Made by a program: the position numbers and the translations under genes. The notes under the pieces are model-generated. The model was not told the origin of the DNA. It saw only the letters and a list, made by a program, of their open reading frames with translations, and searched no databases. Source: Przewalskia tangutica (Eukaryota > Streptophyta > Magnoliopsida > Solanales > Solanaceae). Taken from it: DNA of 64,000 nt. The DNA is taken from contig CM056728.1 of assembly GCA_029844215.1 (NCBI GenBank), forward strand, positions 8,086,001-8,150,000. The letters are read 5' to 3'. Positions 22,476 through 34,556 of the stretch are shown here, in pieces. How positions within the stretch are numbered: position 1 is the stretch's first letter; the number at the start of each line of letters is the position of its first letter.

Positions 22476-25400
22476 TGTCACGCCTTTTTTCGACCGCGAC
22501 ATTATTCTTAGCGAATCCTGCTTAAAAAGTTAGAAAAATAAAATAAAATGCTAAGAAGGTGCTAGGGTGCTAAAAGTGCTAAAGGGTTCGCGGAGTCGCC
22601 ACCTAATTAATTTGGGTGAATTAGGACACCTAAATGTTAACTAGTTTAAAGTAAACATTAACTCCATTTTAATGGTCTGCTAAACTTAATGAGATTCTGG
22701 GTAAGAGTTCTTTATTATCCTAAAGGGAAGGGGTTAGGCACCCTAAGGATCCGCTAACTTGCGGTTGTCCGTTCAAACCTTGGGTTGATTATTATGCTAT
22801 AGAAGAATGCATGTTTTAAAGTATTTAAGCAAAGGATATTTATAAGCGTAAGTGTATTTTAGCCTGCATAAAATGTAAGATTCGTTTAAAATACATAAAG
22901 CTAATCTTAGTTGAGACATGCACTTAAAAAGTAGTTAGAAAACATATGAAATTATTCTATAGGGTATATATGTTGCTTAGTATATTATAGAAGTAATAAT
23001 GCAAAACCTATGATGACGAAAAATAGAATGTGAAAATATATCATGCAAAGGTTAATGGTCCTACAATTTATATATATATATATATTTATGTGAATGCTTG
23101 TAAACGTTTTGTTTTTATTTTTTTATTTTTTATTTTTATTTTTTAGGAGATGAGTTTATTGTGCTAGGAAATAATATTTTTTAGCTACCTAAGTGATTGT
23201 ACCCAAAGATTACTAAGTGTTTTTATGATTTGAGCAACCAAATAATTACTTAAGAGGGAGCGAATCTCTAATATCAAACTACTTACTAATCTATGATTCA
23301 AGGTTTAAACTATACTAAGTGTAGCGTTAATAGTGCAATGTCAGTCAAATAATTTACAACAAATAAATGGGAAGAAAGGATCAATAAATGACTCGAAGGA
23401 AAGGCGATGTCTTTTCGCCGGTGGTTTTGAAATTCCAATGCGGATAGAGAAATGCACATAGATGCGGGTCTTCATTTGTTGTAGCTTGTGATGAGTCTCG
23501 CCATAAGACTCTTCATTTTTTGCTCCGATGCATTTCATGTAAAACAAAGAAAAAATAAGGATTAGCATATGCTCTAAACCTTGTCACATAATAAATAAGC
23601 CTCGACATATAAATCATTGTACCTGGATAATAACAAACCCACACAACAATCAAGAAAAGAACTCAGTGCACGCATAGGATAAGAGAAAATTATGCAGACC
23701 CAATAATTTTAGAGTTTTCGGGTTTTCTTTAAGGTACCCCATTATAATAGCAACGCCAAAATAACATCAGTATATTCTAATTAACAACGGCGAAGTAATA
23801 GTGGCGGCAAGACAAAATCAAAAGCAGCAACCGCGATACCCAAACAACAGCAGTAGAAACACCAAAACAACAGCACTAACAAAATTGTGATAACAGAACC
23901 AGTAACACCAACTATTTCTATGGCTTAGGAGGCTTCCTTGATGTACTAGTTTAGAAATCCAAGTGACACAAACATATACATTCTTAGTAGGCAATCGAGA
24001 TAGGGACATAACTTATTAAGTAAAGATCCTAAGTTCAAGTCATACACTAGACCTTTCACTCACTTAAACAGTTTTGGCACCATATTATATTTTGTACCAA
24101 CATGACTGTAAATCAAGATAGCATGCAACAGAGGGGAATTCAAATAAGTGCAGGATGTTGATACAAGCATCATTTAGATTGTACAATAGATTGACATGGC
24201 ACAAAATATAGCTTGAAAGGTATTATAAACTATCATGGATACATTTTAACACTTCGATATGTAAAGGCAAACATACAGTCGTTTAGTAAACGTGATGATC
24301 TAGAAATGGACAGATAGACAAGTTGACAAGCTCGGGCAGCATTTTCAGATAGGAATGATCACTTAACTTTAACCAAACATACAATCGTGTCTGAGCACAA
24401 CGACATTTTTATTCAAAGAATGACATAGTCAGTATGGCTCCCAAACAGATCTCAAATCAGCAGTTATCATACATTAACTAACACACTGATCCAAATATAG
24501 AGGCTACACTTGATATGACACAGACCATATACCCAACTATCGATGTCACAAATCCTTGCTAAGCCAACATTGGAAATGATAACACCTATCATATGTAGAG
24601 GCGATTATAGCGTGTTCAAATGTTAATGGCTAATAAAACAGGTAGGAAAGTCCTCAAAACAGTACTGAACATCAACAAAGGTATTTCATTATCTAATATC
24701 ATATTCCATTTAGCAAGTAATTACAGAAAGCATAAATCCATTTCGTGGTTTTAAATAAACAATTACGAACCTGAGTTAACTAAAATCGATATTCACGACG
24801 CAGTAACAGAAGGACAATAGCATGGCAATCTTAACTAAGAATGATTAACCAGAATACAGTAAGCCATAAAACATGGAAATAAACTAGAATCGAGAGGAAT
24901 TTTGAGTTTACCTTCTCCGAGAAGCGAACCGAGACAGCGTGTCAAGTCATCGATCCACTCAGGGTTTGGTTGCTATGCGATTAAGGTTTGACGGGTCCTG
25001 ACTATGAAAAGGGTGCTCTTTTCCGATGCCGAAGGATTGCTATTGGGTTTCTAATAGTTATTTTCCTGGATTTTACCAATGCCGAGTGGTTTCTGTGTAC
25101 GTTGATGCCTATCGATGTTGAAGGATTTTTGATGGATTCTTCACTGTGGGCGTGTTGTGAGGGTCTGCTATTCTACGGGCTTCTCCGATTGGGATTTTAA
25201 CTGATGCTCCAAGATTCTTGCTGAGGTTGAAGGCTTCTAGTTACTATCCCTAGAATGCTAATTTTTCGATGGGTTCCTCCCTGTGGGCCTCGGTTCCTAC
25301 CATTTCCTCCCTAAAACTGATGTCTCCTCCCCCATGCATGTGTATATCGATCGGTTTTTTACAGTGAAGAGGGGGTCTGGATTGCTGTCCCCTTGAATGT

Positions 25401-26534
25401 ATAAATCGTTCGATTTATATAGTCACCATTTAGGGTTTCAATTTAGGTAAGTATTTATGATTTTTAGGGCTGTTGTAAGGGCGATTTTTGAACTGATTTG
25501 GTGCGATTTTGTGGTATTTTAGGTGTGAAATTCGTTACCATTCCTGGGCTGATTCTTACTTGTGGGATTTATGGAAGGTTGTTATACGAACTGGGGTTGA
25601 GGTTTTCGGTTATGGTAAGTTGATCTTGGTATTGTGTTGTGGTAGTTGGCCGGATTTATCGATCGAAAATCCGGCGAGGCTTGCGGGCGATGGAGGGATG
25701 ACTGCTAGGGTTTTTCTTGGTTCTTCTAAGTTCATATGTGTTGTCTGCTCGATTGAAGAAGAGGGAGAATAAAAGGCTGAAGGGGATGAGTTGGGCCGCG
25801 GGTGTGGGCGATGTTGGGCTGGGGCGATGTTGGGCTGGGCGACGCGGGTTGGGTAGATAGTGGGCTGATAATTATTTAATTAGGTATTAATTTTTTAGGT
25901 GTTTTAATTTGGGTAGTGTATTATTAATTAATTAGTGGTAAATTAAATTAATAAATGTGGGTGTGCTATTTAACTAGTGCTTAATATTTTATAATGCGAT
26001 GCCGTTGTATAAGAAAATTATTTATTATGCGTCTTTTGCGATGTTAAATTAAAATTGAATGGGATGTAGATTATTATTAAATTATTTAAATGCTAAATGC
26101 AGATATGACATTTAAGGATTGCTTAATGCTTTTATAAATGCGACGCTATTAAAACGCATGTATTAGATTGAAATTAATTTAAATTATAAATCATAATTAT
26201 GAAACTGCCTTGCGTATTAATAAATGTGACTATGCTATTTGACGCGACGTCATTGTTAAATTATTTATTTATTTACGTGTTTATTATTATTGAATTTATT
26301 AAAATTAATAGAATTATGATAGAGCTTAAAATTGATAAATACGGTCGCGAGACTCAAAGTACTTAATACTCTTCGTAAAATGCGGTGCCATTATTAAATC
26401 ACTTGTTTATGCATGTATTAATATTTTATTGCTGCATTTTATTATTATAAAATTGATGATATTATTTTTTAAAAATAATTAGTGTAATTTTATAGTTAAA
26501 GACTGGACGAGAGGGTCAAAATTGGGTGTCAACA
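22476..26534 (-). repeat. Ogre-like B 3' LTR, duplicate 1
   Basis: The 4,059 bp sequence runs in plus view from TGTCACGCC to GGGTGTCAACA. A minus-strand TATA box lies at 25413-25422 beside GGTGA. The polypurine tract follows at 26535-26548, then about 56 bp of B interior before the sequence breaks at 26604. It interrupts A interior at ...AAGGATCAT. It differs from family A mainly in the middle; the two families share end motifs. Confidence 0.85.
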
Positions 26535-26604
26535 ACTTGTCCCTCTTTGAGTGGAGATGATGGAAGAGTCTTCAGACAAAGACGTTGACTTATAGCCAAT
26601 TTTA

Positions 26605-27354
26605 TCTCATTAAACCTAAGCAGAATTAAATGGGTGTATTCATTAAGCTACAATATATAAATTAAAATTTCATAAATTTAGGTTGGAAAACACCCGAAAA
26701 GCATGAGTGATATTCTTGAACTAAAAAGAGTGAAAGTAGAACACTTTTGTTTTTTCTTCTATTTTGGAATTTCGAAGAGCAGTGTGTGGGTGTGAAGATA
26801 GATCCATTGTTGAAGAAAAAGCAAACCAAATGTTGGGTGGCGATGGAGAAGAAAAAGCAAACCAAGTGTATTTAGTGGTACATAATATTCCTACCCATAA
26901 TTAAAATATTTGTGTAAATATAATTATAGTAAGACTAGGATTCCTCTTGTATATGAGACTAAGATTCCTATTGTAATTGGGATGAACATTGTACAATATA
27001 TATACTTTGATATTAATGAGAAGACTCCCTAAGGGAGATTAATATCATCTTACATGGTATCAAGAACCTAAACCACAAAACCCTAGAATTTTTCTTGTGT
27101 ACCGACCCCCCCCCCTCTCGGGTTTCCAACCGTGGCGCTACACCCCTTTCTCCAAAAAATTCTTGGTTTCTTTTTTTCATTCCTCTCTTGGATACTCAGG
27201 ATTCTCCCAATGTTCTTGACGCTTTTACCTCCACAAATCCCACCACCAAGTCGTCACCCTCTTTTCATCCCGCCCTAACTGTTTCCAACATCAAGAACCA
27301 TATCCCCATCCTTCTTGATCAAGAAAACAGTCAGTATTCTCCTTGGGTTGAACT
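26605..27354 (+). repeat. templated insertion: copy of host intron and Copia 2 5' end
   Basis: These 750 bp match 9851-10598 almost base for base. The copy comprises 262 bp of host intron, the Copia 5' LTR with the same trimmed left end (26867-27054), an intact TGGTATCAAGAACC primer site (27055-27068) and the start of gag. Because it includes non-element flank, it is a copy of this locus, not an independent Copia insertion. The left junction shares TCTC with both sides. At the right junction CCTTGGG (27341-27347) is repeated at 27355-27361 before the duplicated A LTR begins. Confidence 0.85.
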
Positions 27355-27359
27355 CCTTG

Positions 27360-28120
27360 GGTAAATTTTGTTGCGGTCTTTAACACGATTTTGGTATGAT
27401 AAGCTTTGAAATTTTAGGACGATATTGTTTGTGATTTTGGTACTAATTTTCCTCGAATCCGGTAATTCTTGACACAATTTGGGGAGTTATTTTGGTATGG
27501 TTCTTATTATGATAAGTTTTGGGAATGAAATACGAGATTTGGGTGATGATATGGTGGGATTTGGGACTGATTTTGTGGTATTTATTTTTGATAAGTGGTA
27601 GGTGTGACGCGATTTGAAGGTTTAGGTCTTAGGGTTCTGTATTGGATTTTTGTTTAAAGGGAGATGGTAATTGGGTATTGAAAGGGAGGACGAAATAATG
27701 CTTAGGAGTATTGGGCTTTTATGGGTTTTGGGCTGAGGAATAACAAACAAGAGTCAATGGGAATAACAAAAGGAGTCAATGCAAGAGATGGACATTTATT
27801 TGGACTGCGAATTTAAATGTATTTATTTTTTGAGTTTAGGTAGAATTTAGGTGTTGAGTTTTAATTAATGGGAAATAAAATGGGGTTTAAATTATGAATA
27901 ATATTTATGAAATTTCTTTGAGTATTAACGAATGCGGATATAATATTTACGGAATGCTTAATGTTTTATATAAATGCAACACCATTATTAAATTGATTAT
28001 TTACGTATGTATATGCTTATATATGTGGTATTATTATTAAAATTATTTTTCGGTGTTTAAAAATTAGATTAATTTTATATGTAAATGATTGGAAAAGATG
28101 GTCAAAATTGGATGTCAACA
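27360..28120 (-). repeat. partial Ogre-like A LTR (duplicated end)
   Basis: It matches 20035-20804 and ends GGATGTCAACA followed by the polypurine tract. It starts abruptly after the templated insertion. In two places where copy 1 reads GAGTTGGGCTG this copy reads GAGTCAATG. Confidence 0.8.
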
Positions 28121-30499
28121 ACTTGTCCCTCTTTGACTGGAGACGACGGAGGAGTTTTTAGACGTTGACTTTGTTACACCCCGTAAGTTCAGGACATGTG
28201 TAAGTGAATGTACGCAAGGAACACAAGACTTGGAAATTAGTACGAAAGGAATGATTGTTTTTCCGACGGGAAGTCTTCCGGACGTCAAAGGAAAAATGTT
28301 CGTTGTTGAGAATTGGATTCTCAAAAGGCATTATTTGAAGAGTATGGAACTCTTAACCTTATGGAAATTTATTTTTGCGGATTTGGTCACGTGGGGCCCA
28401 CCCGAGGAATTTTACGTTTTTTTGGGGCCCACGAGGGTTACGGAATTTTATGGACGAATGAGAGGGCGACACGTGGCACCCCCACATGGCTTGGTCGAAA
28501 TTTATGCAAGGGGTAGAATGGTCATTTGACCTATGTAGATGATAAGTCTTGCAAGCTTGACATATTTGACCAAGTCAACTTGTCCACATAGGCTCAATCC
28601 TTGTGATATTCATCCTAGCCTCACATTTGTTGATATCTGACCTCCAACGTGTTATATGTATCATACTAGTGCAAGACTAGCTCACTTTACACTTAGAAAA
28701 ATTAGAGAACTCTTGTTCTTCTATAGTTGCTCTCGCCAAGGCTACTTTAGGAAGAGAAAATTTTGTAGTTTTGATCCATTAGTCACAAGACTTTAACCCA
28801 ATGTCCCCAAGTATTGTAAGGTTATCTCAATAGAAAGAATTCGAAAAACGTATTTTTACGTTAGTCGCAAGGCGGAAACAAAGGGAGTTCTTCAACTTTG
28901 AAGTTGGAACTTGAAGAAGGGTTCTTCATAGGCCTCTAAGGAATGCTTGGAGCGGATTGGAACTTAAGGAAAGGAGCTAAGAATTTCTAAGGCGCGACTT
29001 TGGATCTTGGAAATTTTAAGGGCTTGGAAAGGTATAAATTTTGTCGTTTTATTAGTTAAGGCTTACTTATGATTGTAGCTATGGTTATTAGCAAGCATGA
29101 GATATATAGTATGAATTTTGATAAGGATATCGTTATTGGAACCCTAATCCGAAAACTAGCATGTTAGCCTTAAGACTACAATTCAAGTCGATTATTAGTA
29201 AAGTCGTGGCATGTTGTAAAAAGGAAGGAAATTGTAGTTGTTGAAGTTGTTTAGACTATATAACATGTTAGACCTAAGAACTTGGAATTTGGAAAAGGGT
29301 TGGAAAAGACTTAGTGTTGTTGGTTGTAAGTTGGTGAGAATGGCTTTAATTGTGGAACTACTTTGGTATGAATTGTGGGCGGAATATTACACGTATTGTA
29401 AGGCGTGTAATTCCCTTTGTTTGGTTGTTGTTTGGAGCCTTAAATGTGGCTTGTTGGTTATTGTATTCGCCTTGAAAAGGTGGCAAAGTGAGTAGAAACA
29501 AAGGAAGTCTTTGCCCGATTTTCCGTAGAATTAGAGACTAAATACTTAGTATTATTCTACATAGAGACTAGAAGTTGATAGCCTTGTTGTGACCATTATA
29601 GGTTGACACTTCTACGTGGGTGTATTCGGCTTAGCTTGTGGATTTAGCCTAAAAGGTATGTGAACTATCTCCTCTTCTAGCATGATTCCTTAGAATAAAG
29701 AAAGTAAGTTCTACTCCTTGAATGATCCATTCCTTGCTTGTATTTGGATTGCCTAAAATAGAATTTGTTCTATGTACTTCTTTGAGTGTACTTTGATGTT
29801 TAAATTGTAAGTAGTATAATCCATTTCCTTAGGGAAGTTTGGATTCTTAAAAGTGAAGGTATTTTTCTTAAAGTACATAGAAACTTAAAAAGAAGTGATT
29901 TCCAAATCTTTTGGCTAGTGCCTTAGTTCTAAAACCTAAAGGTCATTATAATGACTTTAGGAGTCAAAGGAGTGATTTACTTATTTGATTTAAAAGAGGA
30001 GAAATGACATGATTTAAGAGAAGTAACTTGCGTTAAGGGTGAAGTTACTTGAGGTTTAAAAAGTAGAAGAAAACTTGTTTTCTAACTATTAAGAGACTTG
30101 AAGTATTTTTAAAAGTTAAGAACTTGATTTGTAAGTATGTGATACTTGGTTTTAATAGTATAAGTCTCTTGGTTATGAAGGAATGGATATTCTAAAAAAC
30201 TAAAAGGGTTATAACGCTTTATGGGAAGTTGGTTATAACGGCTTTATGGAAGGTTAAGAAAGTTGTCTATTTTGATTAAATCGGCATAAGTTGCCTAGAT
30301 TGTGAAAATTTGGAGTTACTTGATTTCAAGCTTTGAAATGAGTTTTCTGAAGTGTAGTAACTTACCTTGAAAAATAGACACGCTTGATACTACGGTGTTA
30401 GTATTCTTGGGGCTTTACATAGAAATGAGTCTTTTATAAAAGAATGTATGTATGCCTTGCTAAGTACTTTGGCTTGATAAATTGAGGATTTGTCTAAGT

Positions 30500-31160
30500 G
30501 TGCCTTGATAAGTACTTTGACTTGTTAAAAGAGAATTATTCTATGTATGCCTTGATTAGTACTTTGGCTTGATAAATTGAGAATTTGTCTATGTGTGCCT
30601 TGATAAGTACTTTGACTTGTTAAAAGAGAATTATTCTATGTATGCCTTGATTAGTACTTTGGCTTGATAAATTGAGAATTTGTCTAAGTGTGCCTTGATA
30701 AGTACTTTGACTTGTTATAAGAGAATTATTCTATGTATGCCTTGATTAGTACTTTGGCTTGATAAATTGAGAATTTGTCTAAGTGTGCCTTGATAAGTAC
30801 TTTGACTTGTTAAAAGAGAATTATTCTATGTATGCCTTGATTAGTACTTTGGCTTGATAAATTGAGAATTTGTCTAAGTGTGCCTTGATAAGTACTTTGA
30901 CTTGTTAAATGAGAATTTATTCTATTTGTGCCTGATAAGTACTTTGGCTTGTTAAATGAGAATTTATTCTATTTGTGCCGGATAAGTACTTTGGCTTGTT
31001 AAATGAGAATTATCCTATGTGCCTTGATAAGTACTTTGGTTTGGTTAATTGAGAACTTGCCTATATGTGCCCGGATAAGTACTTTGGCTTGTTAAATGAG
31101 AATTATCCTATGTGTGCCTTGATAAGTACTTTGGCTTGGTTAATTGAGAACTTGCCTATA
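30500..31160 (+). repeat. 95-bp higher-order tandem repeat in the solo LTR
   Basis: Two related 47-48 bp monomers alternate (TGCCTTGATAAGTACTTTGAC... and TGCCTTGATTAGTACTTTGGC...), giving 95-bp units starting near 30501, 30596, 30691 and 30786. The array then degenerates into single monomers to about 31160. Confidence 0.8.
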
Positions 31161-31359
31161 TGTGCTGGTAATAGCCTTTGAGTGCAAGTATTATGTTTTA
31201 TTAAGTTGCCGCGACTCTGGTTGAAGGGTCTACCGTCTTGTTGTAAGTTCTTCGACGCATCGGTGATGTGGGATTCCACGTATGCCCGCTACTTGTAGTA
31301 CTGGGTTAAATTCGGATTTTTATGAAGATACGGTAGTGCTTATGTCTTGTTGGATGGTC

Positions 31360-31670
31360 GGTCGAGATAGGGTAAGAGTATAAGTGAGGGTAAACCCCAA
31401 GACGCTGCACCACCTTCTCCCGGTAAGAGTATAAGTGAGGTAAACCCCAAGACGCCATACCACCGCTTTATGTGTTGTTTGACGGCCGGTTGAGATAAGG
31501 TAAGAGTATAAATGGCGGAAAGCCCCAAGACGTTATACCACCTTCTCCAGGGTAAGAGTATAAATGAGGGGCAAGCCCCAAGACGTTATACCCCCTGCTT
31601 TACCACCTCCTTCAGGGTCAGAGTATAAATGAGGGGTAAACCCCAAGACGTTATACCACATGTTCGTTTG
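31360..31670 (+). repeat. about 50-65 bp tandem repeat in the solo LTR
   Basis: Five or so units contain GGTAAGAGTATAA, GAGGGTAAACCCCAAGACG and TTATACCACC-like blocks. The short frames crossing them are not genes. Confidence 0.65.
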
Positions 31671-32376
31671 CCTACTGCCAGCATGCTTTTAGAACACGTG
31701 GGACTTGGTGTTCATGTATGCCTATTGGTGTTATGTTATATCCCGGATCACGCGGTGAGTAAGGATTCCACGGGCACGATTGATATTATGGGCGTGAGAC
31801 CCATAGTTATATTTGAGTAGTGACTTTGAGGGCCTGCGTCCCTGACTTGATATGACTGCTTATGTGCTATGTATTGTAGGTTGGCTATCATACATGTCTC
31901 TGCTTTGTTTAGATCGTTATGATTTCATTACGACTCATTGTTCACATACTTGGTACATTCTTCGCATCGACCTCCTTCGGCCGCGTCACGCCGCAGTTTA
32001 GGTACGCTGTTTGGTGACCGGCAGTGTAGAATCCTGCTCAGGGTTTTTGGATAGCTCCCTCTGTCCAGGAGTTTATCTTTTAGGTATATATCCTTCAAGA
32101 TGTGCTTTGTATGCTGGGTACGGGGCCTTGTCCGTCATATTTTCGATTTAACTCCTGAGGTCCGTATTCATATGTGGATTGGACTGCGTATGCGGTGTAG
32201 TGTCTTTTGTTTATGTATATATGGCAGCCTAGTCGGCTTTGCCTTGCACGTACGTTGGTTTTAAAAGAAAAAAAATGAGCTGTTATTAATTTCCGCAATG
32301 TACTTAGTTGTTAAGGTAGAAGGATGCCCAGGTAGGGCACCAGTCACGGGCCCGGGGTTCGGGGTGTGACAGACTT

Positions 32377-33919
32377 ATAGCCAATTTTGTTTCGATCATT
32401 AAAATTAGAATGAAGATCAGGAAAATACATGGGCAATTGACATCGAAGTTGACGCAGATTTAAAAATTTGTCACAGTGTCGAATTATGATAACACTGGAT
32501 TACTGTGAGGCTAGAAAAGGCAAGCTGATGCGGATTCAAAATTATCCAAGCATCAAATTATGATGATACTGATTTGTTGGTGATGGAAAATTATGGAACG
32601 GCTGACAAGCGGGTTGACACAGATTTAAAATTCATCTCATTATCGAATTGTGATGACACTAGCTACCGTGATGGTAAAACACTAAAGGCGGGACTGACGC
32701 TGATTCAAAATTTGTCTCAGTGTCAAATTATGATGACACTGGGTCGTTGTGATGTTATGGGACGCTGAAGGAGAGTGGATCGATGCAGATTTAAAATTTT
32801 GTCTCATTATCGAATTATGATGACACTGGGCTACTGTGACATTATTAAAGGCAAGGCTGATTCAAAATTTTGTCTCAGTATCGAATTATGATGACACTGG
32901 GTTGTTGTGATGTTGTGGGACACTAAGGAGAGTAAGTCGACGCTCGAGGCCACCTTTGCCTTTTGTCGGGTAGCTTGACTCCCCAACAAAATTGCCTCAG
33001 TTCGCTGTGGAAGAGGTAGGTCCACGTTGTGCTCCGTTCCTAAATTAAGGTGTCTGCAGGCTAAGTCTCAAGAAAAAGTTAGTGCATAACTATTAAGACA
33101 CAAATGATAAAGTATGAATATATAAGCAATGCGATCATAGAAATGTCGTCATGTATAATGTGATGGCGATGTCGTTGATGGCGTTATTGTGTTGATGTGA
33201 TGCTACAAATGCTGAGATGACGTCATTGCACGGACGTGCTGAATGCTGTGAATACAGACTTGCTGAATGTTGTGAATGCTGATGTCGTCTCTGCGCGGAC
33301 TTGCTGGATGCGGCGAATATCGTCACTGCACGAACCTGCTGGATGCTCCGAATGCTGATGCCGTCTCTGCACGGACTTGCTAGATGCTGCGAATGTCATC
33401 ACTGCACGGACCTGCTGGATGCTGCGAATGTTGATTTCGTCTCTGTATGGACTTGATGGATGTTGCAAATGTCATCTGCCGGACTTCTTTGTATCTGCGA
33501 ATGCTGATGTCGTCTCTGCGCACGGACTTCTTTGGAGGTCGCAAATCGATGTCGTCTCTGCGGACTTCTTTGGATCTTCGTATGTCGCGAATGCTGATGT
33601 CGTCTCTGCACGGGCTTGTTGAATGCTGCTAATATCGTCACTGCACGGACTTTCTGCAACTACTCCTGTAAATTAAGGATCATGTAGGCTAAAGCTTAAT
33701 GAAAATTAGTGCATAAATGTTAAGACAAAAATGACAATATATATGAGAAATGTGATCATGTGAGTCGGAATGTCGTCTCTGTGTAATTGACGTGTTATCG
33801 ATGGTGTTATTCCGAATGTGCTGTGTTTGTGAGCCACATGACTGCTATTGTCCTTTCCGGCTGCTGCTAACCTATCTTATCAAGATGAACCGATGAATAT
33901 ATGCAAAAATAAGGATCAT
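32377..33919 (-). repeat. element A interior, duplicate 2, with tandem arrays
   Basis: It parallels 20858-22475 and carries the 75-90 bp array (about 32455-32900) and the 41-bp array (about 33220-33655). It ends AAGGATCAT where the B LTR begins, as in copy 1. The segment 33460-33600 differs from copy 1 through repeated replacement of GCTG-type sequence by CTTTG-type sequence. Confidence 0.75.
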
Positions 33920-34509
33920 TGTCACGCTTTTTTCAACCGCGACATTATTCTTAGCGAATCCTGCTTAAAAAGTTAGAAAAATAAAATAAAATGCTAAGAA
34001 GGTGCTAGGGTGCTAAAAGTGCTAAAGGGTTCGCAGAGTCGCCACCTAATTAATTTGGGTGAATTAGGACACCTAAATGTTAACTAGTTTAAAGTAAACA
34101 TTAACTCAATTTTAATGGTCTGCTAAACTTAATGAGATTCTGGGTAAGGGTTCTTTATTATCCTAAAGGGAAGAAGTTAGGCACCCTAAGGATCCGCTAA
34201 CTTGCGGTTGTCCGTTCAAACCTAGGGTTGATTATTATGCTATAGAAGAATGCATGTTTTAAAGTATTTAAGCAAAGGATATTTATAAGCGTAAGTGTAT
34301 TTTAGCCTGCATAAAATGTAAGATTCGTTTAAAATACATAAAGCTAATCTTAGTTGAAGACATGCACTTAAAAAGTAGTTAGAAAACATATGAAATTATT
34401 CTATAGGGTATATATGTTGCTTAGTATAATATAGAAGTAATAATGCAAAACCTATGATGACGAAAAATAGGATGTGAAAATATATCATGCAAAGGTTAAC
34501 GGTCCTACA

Positions 34510-34556
<47 letters not shown>

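Larger units (their letters stand above)
20035..26604. repeat. tandem segmental duplication, copy 1
   Basis: This 6.6 kb block comprises the last 770 bp of the A 3' LTR, A interior sequence, the whole B 3' LTR and about 70 bp of B interior. It recurs at 27360-38065, there interrupted by the solo LTR 28172-32371. By eye the copies differ by only a few percent. Copy 1 holds the uninterrupted version of the solo LTR's target site (GACGTTGACTTATAGCC, near 20846-20862). Confidence 0.85.
28172..32371 (+). repeat. solo LTR of a Tekay/Del-like element, 4.2 kb
   Basis: It starts TGTTACACCCCGTAAG, ends GGGTTCGGGGTGTGACA, and is flanked by GACTT (28167-28171 and 32372-32376). The uninterrupted target is preserved in the paralogous copy near 20855. 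No coding sequence lies between the ends, and only one start and one end are present, so this is a solo LTR left by LTR-LTR recombination. It is about three times longer than the related LTR at 51893-53176, mainly because of tandem repeats (30500-31160, 31360-31670). Its 3' part shares the GTACGGGGCCTTGTCCGTC and GGTAGGGCACC landmarks of that family. Confidence 0.88.

Noticed and set aside
24988..25200. 70-codon frame, conserved at 36450-36662
   Set aside because: It lies inside the B LTR and is conserved only because the LTR is duplicated. The same applies to frames at 23818-24009, 35229-35471, 44124-44366, 25509-25772 and 37022-37234.
28230..28529. 99-codon plus-strand frame in the 4.2 kb LTR
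   Set aside because: LTR sequence with no domain. The frames at 29238-29495 and 31629-31820 are rejected for the same reason.
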